Assembly: GCF_036226605.1 (NCBI RefSeq)
Contig: NZ_CP109000.1
Span: 2,972,501-3,036,500 of the forward strand
Direction of reading: 5' to 3'
Source: Streptomyces sp. NBC_00704
Lineage (GTDB): Bacteria > Actinomycetota > Actinomycetes > Streptomycetales > Streptomycetaceae
Length of the DNA: 64,000 nt
Shown: positions 1 through 8,643 of the stretch, in pieces
Layout of the letters: each line of letters opens with the position of its first letter
Position numbering within the stretch: the stretch's first letter is position 1
The notes under the pieces: model-generated
The model's database searches: none
Seen by the model: only the letters and a program-made list of their open reading frames with translations
What the model was told of the DNA's origin: nothing
Translations under genes and position numbers: made by a program

Positions 1-707
1 GCCTTGCCGTCGGCGTCGTAGTACTGCTTCGCCGAGGAACCGACGACGGCGTTGTACATGGCACTCGCGGAGTCCATGAAGTAGGTGCCGGCGGGCGCCT
101 TCGCCTTGAACTTCTCGCCGAGCTTGATGTAGTCCTCCCAGCCGCCCTTGACGGCCGCGGCGACGGCCTCACGGTCGGCCGGCAGGCCCGCCTTCTCGAA
201 GAGGTCCTTGCGATAGCACAGAGACATCGGGCCGATGTCGGTGCCGGCGCCTATGACCGAGCCGTCCTTCGCGGTGGCCTGCTTCTCCTTCCAGGAGACC
301 CAGTCGGCCACGTTGATCGTCTTGCTCAGGTCGGCGAACTTGGCCGCCTGGGTGTCGACGACCTCCTTGATGCGACCGACCTCGATGCCGGTGACGTCCC
401 CCAGACCGCTGCCCGTGTTCAGCTGCTGAAGGAGCTTCGGGTAGTAGTCCTGCTCGTTGGCGGTCGTCTCCTCCTGCACCGTGATGTTCGGGTGCAACGT
501 GTGGTACTTGGCGAACAGACCGGCTTCCTTGTAGCCGAACTGCCCGAAGTCGGCCACCTTGAGAGTGATGTTCCCGTTGGAGTCCGAGGCGTCCGAGTCG
601 CCGTCGTCGCTGCAGCCGGTCAGCAGCAGCGCCGAGGCCGTCAGGACCGTGGTGGTCAGGGCCGCTGCTCTGCGGCCGCGACCGCCGCTGGTACGGGTGA
701 TGCGCAT
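1..707 (-). CDS. Sugar ABC transporter substrate-binding lipoprotein, partial (CebE-like)
   Basis: This is the N-terminal 235 residues of an extracellular solute-binding protein family 1; the 3' end lies outside the window. The start is ATG at 707 behind an AAGGAG ribosome site. A basic N-terminus, a hydrophobic core and the lipobox LLTGC near residue 32 show a lipoprotein held on the outer face of the membrane. The mature part has the periplasmic-binding fold pattern (KLLQQLNTGSGLGDVTGIEV, then a YRKDLFEKAGLP segment). Transport genes probably follow to the left. A palindrome at 918-931, one base from the CebR consensus, suggests cellobiose or cello-oligosaccharide uptake and a CebE role. 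That assignment is inference from the operator and from the GH1 neighbour at 1934; another sugar is possible. Confidence 0.85.
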   Translation of the reverse strand, partial: MRITRTSGGRGRRAAALTTTVLTASALLLTGCSDDGDSDASDSNGNITLKVADFGQFGYKEAGLFAKYHTLHPNITVQEETTANEQDYYPKLLQQLNTGSGLGDVTGIEVGRIKEVVDTQAAKFADLSKTINVADWVSWKEKQATAKDGSVIGAGTDIGPMSLCYRKDLFEKAGLPADREAVAAAVKGGWEDYIKLGEKFKAKAPAGTYFMDSASAMYNAVVGSSAKQYYDADGK

Positions 708-917
708 TCCACTACTCCTTGTTCCAGTGGGAACGGGATCTCAGGAATCGGACCGCCGGGGTTCGACGCTCCCGACCTGCCCTCTCGAATCGAGCGCCGG
801 CCAACCCACAGCACTCGGGGTGCGGTGAAAAGGTGCTGGTCAACGGTGCGCCATATGAGGCAGAGGGAAGGACTGTTGGTGGTTCGGTTTACGGAGGAGA
901 GGGCCCTCGACTGTCCG

Positions 918-931
918 TGGGACCGCTCCCA
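918..931. promoter_or_regulatory. CebR-like operator
   Basis: TGGGACCGCTCCCA differs at one base from TGGGAGCGCTCCCA, the site known for the LacI-family cellobiose repressor CebR of Streptomyces. It lies 211 bp upstream of the substrate-binding protein start, so it would act on the leftward transcript. The perfect version sits at 1882-1895. Confidence 0.6.
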
Positions 932-1319
932 CGCGGCATGCCGGAAGACTCCTTGCTGCCGGACCGGGTGTCAAGACTTGAAAACGGCGTTGTTGCGCAA
1001 GCGTGTTCTCCACGTCACGTGAACGTGTCGCACCGGACCGGGCCGACAGCCCGGACACCGGCCCGTTCCCCGACGGAATCACGCAGGTCACGAACGGATC
1101 GGCGCGCAGCGCGGAAGGCCGGCGCCGTCCGGCGGCGGCCGCGCGGTGATTTGCGGGGCCGTGACCGTGAGCCGCCGGACGGATCGCCGGAAGGTGAACG
1201 ATCAGCTGAACGCCGGCCCCGCACGGCACCGGAGCGGTCGGCCGCGGGCGGCACCCGGACCGCACGCGGCCGGGCGGCTGACCGGCCGGGCGGCCGACCG
1301 GAATGCGATACCGGCGTCG

Positions 1320-1690
1320 GGGCCGTGGCGGACTCCAGGGCTCCGGAACCGGGGGGCTCCGGGACCGGGGGGCTCGGGGGCTCCAGAACCGGGGGGCTCC
1401 GGGACCGGGGGGACTCGAGGGCTCCGGGACTCGGGGGGCTCCGGGACCGGGGGACTCCGGGACCGGGAGGACTCGAGGGCTCCGGGATTCGGGGGAGGTC
1501 TGGGACTCCGGAACCCGGACTCCCGGGCTTCCGGAACCGGGGACTCCCGAACCCGGGGACGCGGTGACTTCCGGAACCCGGGGACTCCGGGACTCCCGGA
1601 CCGTGGGGACTCCGGACCCCGGGGACTCCGAAGCCGGGGCCTCCCGGACTCCTGACCCCGGGGACTCCGGGACTTCGGAAGTTCGGGACT
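1320..1690. repeat. Degenerate G-rich tandem repeats in a 1.2-kb intergenic gap
   Basis: About 370 bp built from imperfect 9- to 18-bp units around CTCCGGGACCGGGGG on the plus strand, with frequent runs of four to six G. Open frames cross it on both strands, but they encode only Gly/Pro/Arg/Ser repeats with no domain and no ribosome site, so I do not call a gene. The rest of 708-1933 holds two CebR-like palindromes and a 40-bp duplication, and no gene that I can support. Confidence 0.75.
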
Positions 1691-1743
1691 GCCGGACCCA
1701 GGGACCCCGGTCGCGGGCCGGAGCGCGCGGGGCGGAGGGCTCG

Positions 1744-1831
1744 GAGGTCGCGCCCGCGCCGGCGTCCGCGTCCGTGCCGGGCGCGGGCCCTGAGGTCGCG
1801 CCCGCGCCGGCGTCCGCGTCCGTGCCGGGCG
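1744..1831. repeat. 40-bp direct repeat, two copies
   Basis: The 40 bases beginning GAGGTCGCGCCCGCGCCGGC occur at 1744-1783 and again, unchanged, at 1792-1831. It lies between the G-rich repeats and the beta-glucosidase promoter. No coding role is apparent. Confidence 0.8.
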
Positions 1832-1881
1832 AGAGGGGGCTGACCCCGGTACGGGCTCTTTCGGTGGGTGCCCTTTTGCCG

Positions 1882-1895
1882 TGGGAGCGCTCCCA
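1882..1895. promoter_or_regulatory. CebR operator, perfect palindrome
   Basis: TGGGAGCGCTCCCA matches the 14-bp CebR consensus exactly. It is 38 bp upstream of the GH1 beta-glucosidase ATG, where a bound LacI-type repressor would block the promoter until cellobiose or a related sugar releases it. Confidence 0.8.
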
Positions 1896-1933
1896 TGCAT
1901 AATGGGCGCTCACCCGACCACGGGAGCGACTCC

Positions 1934-3361
1934 ATGTCCGACCTGACGACCCCGGTCTTCCCTCCCTCCTTCCTCTGGGGGGCCGCGACGTCCGCCTACC
2001 AGATCGAGGGGGCGGTGCGGGAGGACGGCCGTACGCCGTCGATCTGGGACACCTTCAGCCACACGCCGGGCAAGACGGCCGGCGGCGACACCGGCGACAC
2101 CGCTGTCGACCACTACCACCGCTACCGCGACGACGTGGCGCTGATGGCGGACCTCGGCCTGACCGCGTACCGCTTCTCCGTCTCCTGGTCCCGGGTGCAG
2201 CCGACGGGCCGCGGGCCCGCGGTGCAGGCGGGCCTCGACTTCTACCGCCGCCTGGTGGACGAGCTGCTGGCGAAGGGCATCAAGCCGGCCGTCACCCTCT
2301 ACCACTGGGACCTCCCGCAGGAGCTGGAAGACGCGGGCGGCTGGCCCGAGCGGGACACCGTCTACCGGTTCGCCGAGTACGCGCAGATCGTCGGCGAGGC
2401 GCTGGGCGACCGGGTGGAGAACTGGATCACGCTGAACGAGCCGTGGTGCAGCGCGTTCCTGGGCTACGCGTCCGGCGTGCACGCGCCGGGCCGCACCGAC
2501 CCGGTGGCGTCGCTGAGGGCGGCCCACCACCTGAACCTGGCGCACGGGCTGGGCGCCTCGGCGCTGCGCTCGGTGATGCCGGCCCGCAACGCGGTGGCGA
2601 TCAGCCTCAACTCTTCGGTCGTGCGGCCGCTCTCCCCGGGCAACGCCGAGGACGTGGCGGCCGTCCGGAAGATCGACGACCTCGCCAACGGCGTGTTCCA
2701 CGGCCCGATCCTGCGGGGCGCCTATCCGCAGACGCTGCTGGCGGCGACGTCGTCGCTGACGGACTGGTCGTTCGTCCAGGACGGCGACCTGCGCGCCGTC
2801 AACCAGCCGCTGGACGCCCTGGGCCTGAACTACTACACGCCCACGCTGGTCTCGGCGGCGGACGCGGAGCCGAAGGGGCCGCGCTCCGACGGCCACGGCG
2901 CGAGCGCCCACTCCCCCTGGCCGGGCGCGGACGACGTCGCCTTCCACCAGACCCCGGGCGAGCGCACGGAGATGGGCTGGACGATCGACCCGACCGGCCT
3001 GCACGAGCTGATCATGCGCTACACCGAGGAGGCCCCGGGCCTCCCGCTGTACATCACCGAGAACGGCGCGGCCTACGACGACAAGCCGGACGCGGACGGC
3101 CGCGTCCACGACCCGGAGCGCGTCGCGTACCTGCACGGTCACCTCTCGGCGGTGCGTCGCGCGATCGCGGACGGCGCGGACGTCCGCGGCTACTACCTGT
3201 GGTCCCTGCTCGACAACTTCGAGTGGGCGTACGGCTACGAGAAGCGCTTCGGGGCGGTGTACGTCGACTACGCGACGCTGGCCCGCACGCCGAAGTCGAG
3301 CGCGCTCTGGTACGGCCGGGCGGCCAGGACGGGGACCCTGCCGGAGGTCGGGACGGCCTGA
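1934..3361 (+). CDS. GH1 family beta-glucosidase
   Basis: A 475-residue retaining beta-glucosidase, the usual GH1 length. The N-terminal motif [18 protein letters not shown] is diagnostic. The acid/base is E169 in TLNEPW and the nucleophile is E376 in ITENGAAY. There is no signal peptide, so it works in the cytoplasm, splitting imported cellobiose or cello-oligosaccharides to glucose. The start is ATG 1934 behind GGGAG; longer in-frame extensions run into the operator region and are not needed. A perfect CebR box 38 bp upstream puts it in the cellobiose regulon, as for BglC of other streptomycetes. It stands alone rather than at the end of a ceb transport operon, so it may be BglC or a second enzyme of that type. 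A strong hairpin follows at 3398. Confidence 0.95.
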   Translation: MSDLTTPVFPPSFLWGAATSAYQIEGAVREDGRTPSIWDTFSHTPGKTAGGDTGDTAVDHYHRYRDDVALMADLGLTAYRFSVSWSRVQPTGRGPAVQAGLDFYRRLVDELLAKGIKPAVTLYHWDLPQELEDAGGWPERDTVYRFAEYAQIVGEALGDRVENWITLNEPWCSAFLGYASGVHAPGRTDPVASLRAAHHLNLAHGLGASALRSVMPARNAVAISLNSSVVRPLSPGNAEDVAAVRKIDDLANGVFHGPILRGAYPQTLLAATSSLTDWSFVQDGDLRAVNQPLDALGLNYYTPTLVSAADAEPKGPRSDGHGASAHSPWPGADDVAFHQTPGERTEMGWTIDPTGLHELIMRYTEEAPGLPLYITENGAAYDDKPDADGRVHDPERVAYLHGHLSAVRRAIADGADVRGYYLWSLLDNFEWAYGYEKRFGAVYVDYATLARTPKSSALWYGRAARTGTLPEVGTA

Positions 3362-3397
3362 CCAGGAGACCACCTGCTGGGGGGCAGGAGGAGGGGA

Positions 3398-3430
3398 GGG
3401 CGCGGCAGGCTGTGGGGGCCTGCCGCGCCC
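3398..3430. terminator. Rho-independent-type hairpin after GH1 gene
   Basis: A perfect 13-bp stem (GGGCGCGGCAGGC and its complement) with a 7-nt loop and no U tract, as is common in Streptomyces. It lies between the converging GH1 gene and the leftward permease and could serve both. GTGGTGGCCGG repeats follow at about 3465-3528. Confidence 0.75.
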
Positions 3431-3538
3431 CGGCCGTTGCGGGGCGGCCCGCCGCGGTACCGCGTGGTGACAGTTGGGTGGTGGCCGGTGGTGGTGGCCG
3501 GGTGGTGGTGGCCGGGTGGTCTTCGCCGAGGTCGGGGC

Positions 3539-4423
3539 TCAGCCCTTGTTGGCGCCCAGGGTGAGGCCGCTGACGAACTGGCGCTGGAGCACGAAGTACA
3601 CGGTCAGGGTGGGGATCGCGGTGAGCAGGGCGCCGGCCGCGACCAGGTTGGGGTCGGTGAAGTACTGGCCGGAGAGGTTGTTCAGCGCGGAGGTGATCGG
3701 CATGTTCTCGCCGGTGGAGATCAGCACGATCGCCCAGAAGAAGTCGTTGTAGATCCAGATGGACAGCAGGGTCCCCAGGGCGGCCATCGCGGGCTTGCAC
3801 AGCGGCAGCACGATCTGCCAGTACATGCGCCACACCGAGGCGCCGTCGACGAGGGCGGCCTCGGTCAGTTCGTGCGGCAGCATCCGCATGTAGTTGCTGA
3901 GCACGAACGCGCAGAAGCCGGACTGGAACGCGACGTGGATGAGGACCAGGCCGAGCGCGGAGTCGTACAGCTTGCCGCTCATGGTGACGCCGGGCAGGTC
4001 GACGAGGAGGTACAGGCGGTACAGGGGGGTGATGATGACCTGCTGGGGCAGCAGGTTGCCGGCGGTGAAGACCAGCAGCAGCGCGATGTTGAGCCGGAAG
4101 TCGAAGCGGCTGACGTAGAACGCGACCATCGACGCCAGCAGCAGGGTGAGCAGCACGGCCGGGACCGCGATGATCAGCGTGTTGCCGAAGTAGTGGAGCA
4201 TGTCCGACTGCTGGAAGGCGTTGGTGAAGTTGTCGAGGCTCAGCTTGTCCGGCCAGGAGACGTATCCCTTGTCGCTGGTCTCCGCGTAGGGACGCAGGGC
4301 CGCGAACACCGCCCACAGCAGGGGGGCGAGCCAGGCGAGCGCCGTGACGACGAGGAAGGCGTGCAGCAGGACGCGCGCCGGGCGGACGGGGGTGCGCTTC
4401 TTCGTCACGAGGGCCGTGCTCAT
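3539..4423 (-). CDS. Carbohydrate ABC transporter permease (MalG/AraQ type)
   Basis: A 294-residue inner-membrane permease with about six membrane segments. The cytoplasmic EAA loop (EAALVDGASVWRMYWQIVLPLCKPA) contacts the ATPase. It forms the channel together with the permease encoded just upstream. The start is ATG 4423, overlapping the previous stop as ATGA, so it is translationally coupled. No ATPase gene is in this operon; Streptomyces importers of this class usually share the MsiK ATPase encoded elsewhere. Confidence 0.92.
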   Translation of the reverse strand: MSTALVTKKRTPVRPARVLLHAFLVVTALAWLAPLLWAVFAALRPYAETSDKGYVSWPDKLSLDNFTNAFQQSDMLHYFGNTLIIAVPAVLLTLLLASMVAFYVSRFDFRLNIALLLVFTAGNLLPQQVIITPLYRLYLLVDLPGVTMSGKLYDSALGLVLIHVAFQSGFCAFVLSNYMRMLPHELTEAALVDGASVWRMYWQIVLPLCKPAMAALGTLLSIWIYNDFFWAIVLISTGENMPITSALNNLSGQYFTDPNLVAAGALLTAIPTLTVYFVLQRQFVSGLTLGANKG

Positions 4424-5400
4424 GCGCGCCGCTCCTTCCGGAAGGTCGCGATCAGGTACGGGATGATCACGGCGAGGGAGATGACGAGCAGGACGACGGC
4501 GATCGCGGAGCCGTAGCCGATCCGGCTGGACTCTCCGATGATGTTGTTGGTGATCAGGATCGACAGCAGCTCGGTGCCCTGGGCGCCCTTGTTGAAGACG
4601 AAGACGAGGTCGAAGGCGCGCAGCGCCTCGATGATCGTCACGACGAGGACGACGGTGTTGGTGGGGCGCAGGGTGGGGAAGACGACGTTCTTGAACGTCT
4701 GCCACTCGTTCGCGCCGTCCAGCGCGGAGGCCTCCCGCAGCGAGGGGTCGACGCCTTTCAGTCCGGCGAGGTAGAGGATCATCATGTAGCCGGCGTGCCG
4801 CCAGGAGGCGGCGACCAGGACGGCCCACAGATTGAGGTCCGGGTCGCCGATCCAGTCGATGTAGTGACCCGGTGTGTTCGCGCCGATGACGCTGTTGATC
4901 AGCCCGGTGTCCGGGTTGTAGACGAGCTGCCAGACGAATCCGGTGACCGCCAGCGACATCACGACCGGCAGGAAGAACGCGGTCTGGTAGACCCGGCTGA
5001 AGCGGATCCTCTTGTCCAGTTGCACGGCCAGGAAGAGCCCGAACGGGGTCGGGATCAGGATGAGCACCACGAACCAGACGACGTTGTGCTGGACGGCGGG
5101 CCAGAACTGCGGGTTGTCGGTGAACAGCTGGCGGAAGTTGTCCAGGCCGACCCACTTGATGGAGTCGAAGCCGATGCCGTCCCAGTTGGTGAACGCAAGA
5201 GCGATCGAGGCGAGGGCGGTGAGCCAGACCAGGGCGACGTGCAGGATCGTCGGCACGCCCGCCATGAAGGCGAGCGTGATGCGGTCGCGGCGGGTCAGCA
5301 GGCGTCGCGGGCCGCGCGGGGTCCGCCCGCCGGCGGGCGCGGGGGGCGGAGGCGGCACGGCGGCCGCCTCCGGGCTCTTCGGAGAGGTGTCGGTGGTCAT
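4420..5400 (-). CDS. Carbohydrate ABC transporter permease (MalF/UgpA type)
   Basis: A 326-residue permease. A Pro/Ala-rich cytoplasmic N-terminus of about 40 residues precedes six predicted membrane segments and an EAA loop (REASALDGANEWQTFKNVVF). It pairs with the MalG-type permease. The start is ATG 5400 and overlaps the stop of the binding-protein gene by four bases (ATGA). A longer frame upstream is a shadow of the binding-protein gene. Substrate is not determinable from the permease. Confidence 0.92.
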   Translation of the reverse strand: MTTDTSPKSPEAAAVPPPPPAPAGGRTPRGPRRLLTRRDRITLAFMAGVPTILHVALVWLTALASIALAFTNWDGIGFDSIKWVGLDNFRQLFTDNPQFWPAVQHNVVWFVVLILIPTPFGLFLAVQLDKRIRFSRVYQTAFFLPVVMSLAVTGFVWQLVYNPDTGLINSVIGANTPGHYIDWIGDPDLNLWAVLVAASWRHAGYMMILYLAGLKGVDPSLREASALDGANEWQTFKNVVFPTLRPTNTVVLVVTIIEALRAFDLVFVFNKGAQGTELLSILITNNIIGESSRIGYGSAIAVVLLVISLAVIIPYLIATFRKERRA

Positions 5401-6713
5401 GCGGACGCGAAGATCGTCTTCTTCTGGCGCTCGATCGACGCCAGCAGGCCGTCGACGCCCTTGGGGTTCTGCAGGAACTTCTGCAGGCCGGGCTGCATCA
5501 CCGTGGAGGTGAAGTCGGGGCGTGAGTCGCGGTCCATGAACTGGGTGAGGCTCTTGGCCTCGCTGATCATGGTGTACGCCTTCTTCTGGAGCGCCGTGTA
5601 CGACGAGGTGTCGGCCTTGCTGGAGGCGGCCACCACGCTGGAGTCGGCCTTCAGGTAGATCTGCTCGGCCGCCGGCGTGCCCAGGAACTCCAGGAGCTTG
5701 ACGACGCCGTCGTGGTTCTTCGGGGACCTGCTGACCATGAAGCCGTCGGTGGGGGCCTCGACCGTGTCCTGTCCGAACGCGGAGTCGATCTCCGGGAAGG
5801 CGAAGAAGTCCAGGTCGTCGGCGTCGGCCTTGTTCGCGAACTGCTGCGCCACGAACGAGCCCAGCAGGTACATGCCGGCCTTCTTCGACACCAGGGTCTG
5901 CGCGGCGTTCTGCCAGGTGCGGCCCATGAAGCCGTCCTGGTGGTAGGGCAGCAGCTCGGCCCAGTGGTCGAAGACCGCCTTGACCTTCGGGTCCGTCCAC
6001 GCCTCCTTGCCCGCCATCAGGGACTTGTGGAAGTCGTAGCCGTTGAGGCGGAAGTTGATCTGGTCGAAGGTGCCCATCGCCGGCCAGGCGTCCTTGTCGC
6101 CGAAGGCGATCGGGACCAGGCCGTCCTTCTTCATCTGCTTGCACAGGGCGACCAGCTGGTCCCATGTGGTGGGGACCTGGTAGCCGTGCTGCCGGAAGAC
6201 GCTTTTGCGGTAGAAGAGCGCCCACGGGTACGTGTACAGCGGCACGAAGTAGTACTTGCCGTCCTCGCCCTTGGACAGCTGCTTCATCGCGTCGGGGAAG
6301 TCGCCCCCGATCTTCTGCCACACGTCGTCGATCGGGGAGGCGAGCTTCTTGGCCGCGAAGAACTGCATGCGGTACCCGGCGAACCAGTTGAACACGTCGT
6401 CGGGGGTGCCCTGGAGGTAGGAGTTGATCTGCTCCTGGAACGTGTTGTGGTCCTTGGTGTTCACGTCGACCGCGATCCCGGACTGCTTGGTGAAGGCCGC
6501 GTAGATCTCGGCGAAGGCCTTCTTCGGGACCGCGTCGGAGGCGTTCGAGCCGAGGGTGACGGTCTTCGGGTCGGCGGCCGTGCCGCTGGAGCCGCATGCG
6601 GACAGCAGCGGCACGCCGGCGCCCAGGACGGCCGCCCCGCCTATGCCGCGCAGCAGCGTGCGGCGGCTCGGAGAGGGGAGGGAGAGGCGGCCGGAGGGGG
6701 TGAGGTGAGGCAT
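5397..6713 (-). CDS. ABC transporter sugar-binding lipoprotein
   Basis: A 438-residue family 1 solute-binding protein, first gene of a three-gene importer operon (binding protein, MalF-type, MalG-type). The start is ATG 6713 behind AGGAG at a 6-base gap. The N-terminus has a basic SRRTLLRG motif, compatible with Tat export, and a lipobox ending LLSAC near residue 40. The mature protein shows DDVFNWFAGYRMQFF and PTTWDQLVALC segments typical of oligosaccharide binders. The converging GH1 gene and the chitinase upstream hint at a glucan or chitin-derived sugar, but this is inference. Nested inverted repeats at 6756-6786 probably bind its regulator; they are unlike CebR boxes, so control differs from the GH1 gene. 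Confidence 0.9.
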   Translation of the reverse strand: MPHLTPSGRLSLPSPSRRTLLRGIGGAAVLGAGVPLLSACGSSGTAADPKTVTLGSNASDAVPKKAFAEIYAAFTKQSGIAVDVNTKDHNTFQEQINSYLQGTPDDVFNWFAGYRMQFFAAKKLASPIDDVWQKIGGDFPDAMKQLSKGEDGKYYFVPLYTYPWALFYRKSVFRQHGYQVPTTWDQLVALCKQMKKDGLVPIAFGDKDAWPAMGTFDQINFRLNGYDFHKSLMAGKEAWTDPKVKAVFDHWAELLPYHQDGFMGRTWQNAAQTLVSKKAGMYLLGSFVAQQFANKADADDLDFFAFPEIDSAFGQDTVEAPTDGFMVSRSPKNHDGVVKLLEFLGTPAAEQIYLKADSSVVAASSKADTSSYTALQKKAYTMISEAKSLTQFMDRDSRPDFTSTVMQPGLQKFLQNPKGVDGLLASIERQKKTIFASA

Positions 6714-6755
6714 GAGCGGCTCCTGACGCGAGGTTCGGCCATGGAGGGCGACGGA

Positions 6756-6786
6756 AAGTTGATCACAAACGATCAGAAATCAACTT
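6756..6786. promoter_or_regulatory. Nested inverted repeats upstream of sugar ABC operon
   Basis: Arms AAGTTGAT (6756-6763) and ATCAACTT (6779-6786) are perfect complements. Inside them lies TGATC-N6-GATCA (6760-6775). The site is 43 bp upstream of the binding-protein ATG, a fitting position for a repressor. I cannot name the regulator. Confidence 0.55.
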
Positions 6787-6964
6787 GACCGAACACGAGG
6801 TGGCGTAATAACAGCCGCATGTCCGGTCATGCGTCAAGAGCCGTCACTTTCATTTGTCGAAACGTAATCGACACACCTTGATCACCTTTTGTCCACATCC
6901 TTGATCGTCGGGCGACCGATCGTCGGGCGGCGGACCCCGGTCACCCTGTCACGCGGTCACCCGG

Positions 6965-8440
6965 TCACTTGAAAGCCGCGAAGGCCTTCGAGAAGGCGGA
7001 GGGGGACTGCACGACCGAGCTGCACGTGGCGTCCGCCGAGCCCTTGGCGCCGCCCGGGCACTGCTTGTCGCGGGTCGCCGACCACATCGACAGCCACCCC
7101 AATCCCTTCGACTTCGCGAACGCGACGAGCTGACCGGCGTCCTCGACCGTGAAGACCTCGGAGGCCACGTCGTTCACGCCGATCATCGGGGTGACGGCCA
7201 CCGCCTTCCACGCGGCGCCGTCGCTCAGCCCCAGCACGCTCTTGACCTGGGCCTGTGTGGCGGTCGCGGCCTGCACGGCGTAGCCGCCCATGTCACCGCT
7301 GTACGCGGGACCGTAGTCCATCGCCATGATGTCGACAGTGGCGATGCTCACGTTGTTGGCCTTCGCGTCCGCGAGCAGACTCACACCGGCCTGGGTCAGC
7401 CCCTCCGGCATGACGGGCAGGGTGAACGACACGTCCAGGCCGGGGTGCTGCCGCTGAAGCTCGGCTATGGCCTGCGCACGCCGGGTGTTCGCGGCGGCGT
7501 TCGGCAGCGCCCCGCCCTCCACGTCGAAGTCGACCTTGGTGAGCCGGTAGGCGTCGACCACCTTCCCGTACGCGGCCGCCAGCGCGTCCGCCGAGGAGCA
7601 GGTGGTGGCCAGCTCGGAGCCGGACGCCCCGCCGAAGGAGACCCGCACGTCGCCGCCCTTGGCGCGCAGCGCGCCGATCTGCGCGGCCACGGCGTCGCTC
7701 GCGAGGTCGCTCACCCCGCCCCACTTGGGGGTGCAGCCGCCGCCGTCGGTCACGAACGCCAGGTTGTAGTCCTTGACGCCGGTCGCGCTCAGGTTGCCCG
7801 GCAGGTCGAAGGCCGGATACAGGGAGGTGTCGACGTAGGGGGCGAAACCGGCGGACGCGGGGGCGCCGGTCCCGGGAGTGCCGCTCGCGGTCGGGGAGGG
7901 CGGGGCGGGGACCGTGGGGGTGGGGCTGGAGGAGGGCGCGGACGTGGGCGAGGACGTGGGGGAGGCGCTGGGCGCGGCGGTCGTCGGCCGCCCGCTCGGC
8001 TCGGGGGTCGCCCCACCGTCGGCGGAGCACCGGGCCCCGTCGACGAGACAGCCGACCGGGTCGCCGGCGCCCTGCACCACGAATCCGACGGTGACCGACT
8101 CCCCGGCGGCCAGCCCGTCGGCGTCCCACTTCGGCGGCGTCACCGTGACGTGCCGCCCGGCCACGCTCGACGTCGCGTTCCACAGCGAACCGAGCGTCGT
8201 CCCGGCCGGCAGGTCGAACTCCAGCTTCCAGTCGGCCTTGGCCGCCCCGCTGTCGTTGGTCACCACGTACTGCGCGGTGTAGCCCGTCGACCAGTCGCTG
8301 GTCCGGGTGTAGGCGGCCCCCACCCCGGCCGCGTGCGCGGTGCCGGTGACCAGCGCGATCCCGCCGCCCGCCACGGCCGCGGCGACCGCGCCCCCGATGA
8401 CCTTGTTCCTGCCGCTGATCCTGCGCCGGTGCGTGCTCAT
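6965..8440 (-). CDS. Secreted chitinase: CBM2 plus GH18
   Basis: A 491-residue endochitinase-type enzyme. A signal peptide (residues 1 to about 36) ends near TAHA. A family 2 carbohydrate-binding module (about 38-140) has conserved Trp residues. A Pro/Ser/Thr linker of about 60 residues follows, then a GH18 catalytic domain (about 205-491). The catalytic motif reads TKVDFDVE: D304, D306 and the proton donor E308 are present, but the first Asp of the usual DxxDxDxE is Thr, as in some bacterial GH18 subgroups. The substrate-cleft motif SFGGASG is intact. The start is ATG 8440; a GTG eight codons upstream is possible, and neither has a strong ribosome site. It releases chito-oligosaccharides outside the cell. 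A weak DasR-like sequence lies at 8585. Confidence 0.93.
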   Translation of the reverse strand: MSTHRRRISGRNKVIGGAVAAAVAGGGIALVTGTAHAAGVGAAYTRTSDWSTGYTAQYVVTNDSGAAKADWKLEFDLPAGTTLGSLWNATSSVAGRHVTVTPPKWDADGLAAGESVTVGFVVQGAGDPVGCLVDGARCSADGGATPEPSGRPTTAAPSASPTSSPTSAPSSSPTPTVPAPPSPTASGTPGTGAPASAGFAPYVDTSLYPAFDLPGNLSATGVKDYNLAFVTDGGGCTPKWGGVSDLASDAVAAQIGALRAKGGDVRVSFGGASGSELATTCSSADALAAAYGKVVDAYRLTKVDFDVEGGALPNAAANTRRAQAIAELQRQHPGLDVSFTLPVMPEGLTQAGVSLLADAKANNVSIATVDIMAMDYGPAYSGDMGGYAVQAATATQAQVKSVLGLSDGAAWKAVAVTPMIGVNDVASEVFTVEDAGQLVAFAKSKGLGWLSMWSATRDKQCPGGAKGSADATCSSVVQSPSAFSKAFAAFK

Positions 8441-8584
8441 GCCGTGCCTGCCTTCACTGTTCACGGAGGTTCCCGAGGGGGGTGAGGCAGCACGCTAGCG
8501 ACCAGGAAACGGACAAAAGGCCTGACAGGGACGGGAGTCGAGGATCTTAGGCTGCGCTTAAGGAAGGCATCGGGACCGGTTAAA

Positions 8585-8595
8585 GGTAGAGACCA
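8585..8595. promoter_or_regulatory. Weak DasR-like (dre) sequence upstream of chitinase
   Basis: GGTAGAGACCA, read on the other strand as TGGTCTCTACC, matches 9 of 11 bases of the dre core TGGTCTAGACC. It is 145 bp upstream of the chitinase start and 49 bp beyond the end of the histidine kinase gene. The match is weak and may be chance. Confidence 0.3.
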
Positions 8596-8643
8596 ATCGT
8601 CTCCGTCGCGGGGCGGGTGGAGCGCCGCGGGTCGGGGCCCGCG

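Noticed and set aside
840..1913. Long open frames on both strands across the G-rich repeats (up to 357 codons)
   Set aside because: Only Gly/Pro/Arg/Ser low-complexity products, all frames open together because of GC-rich repeats, no ribosome site or domain.
3054..5155. Large alternative frames opposite or within the sugar transporter genes
   Set aside because: Shadow frames of genes with clear transport motifs in another frame.
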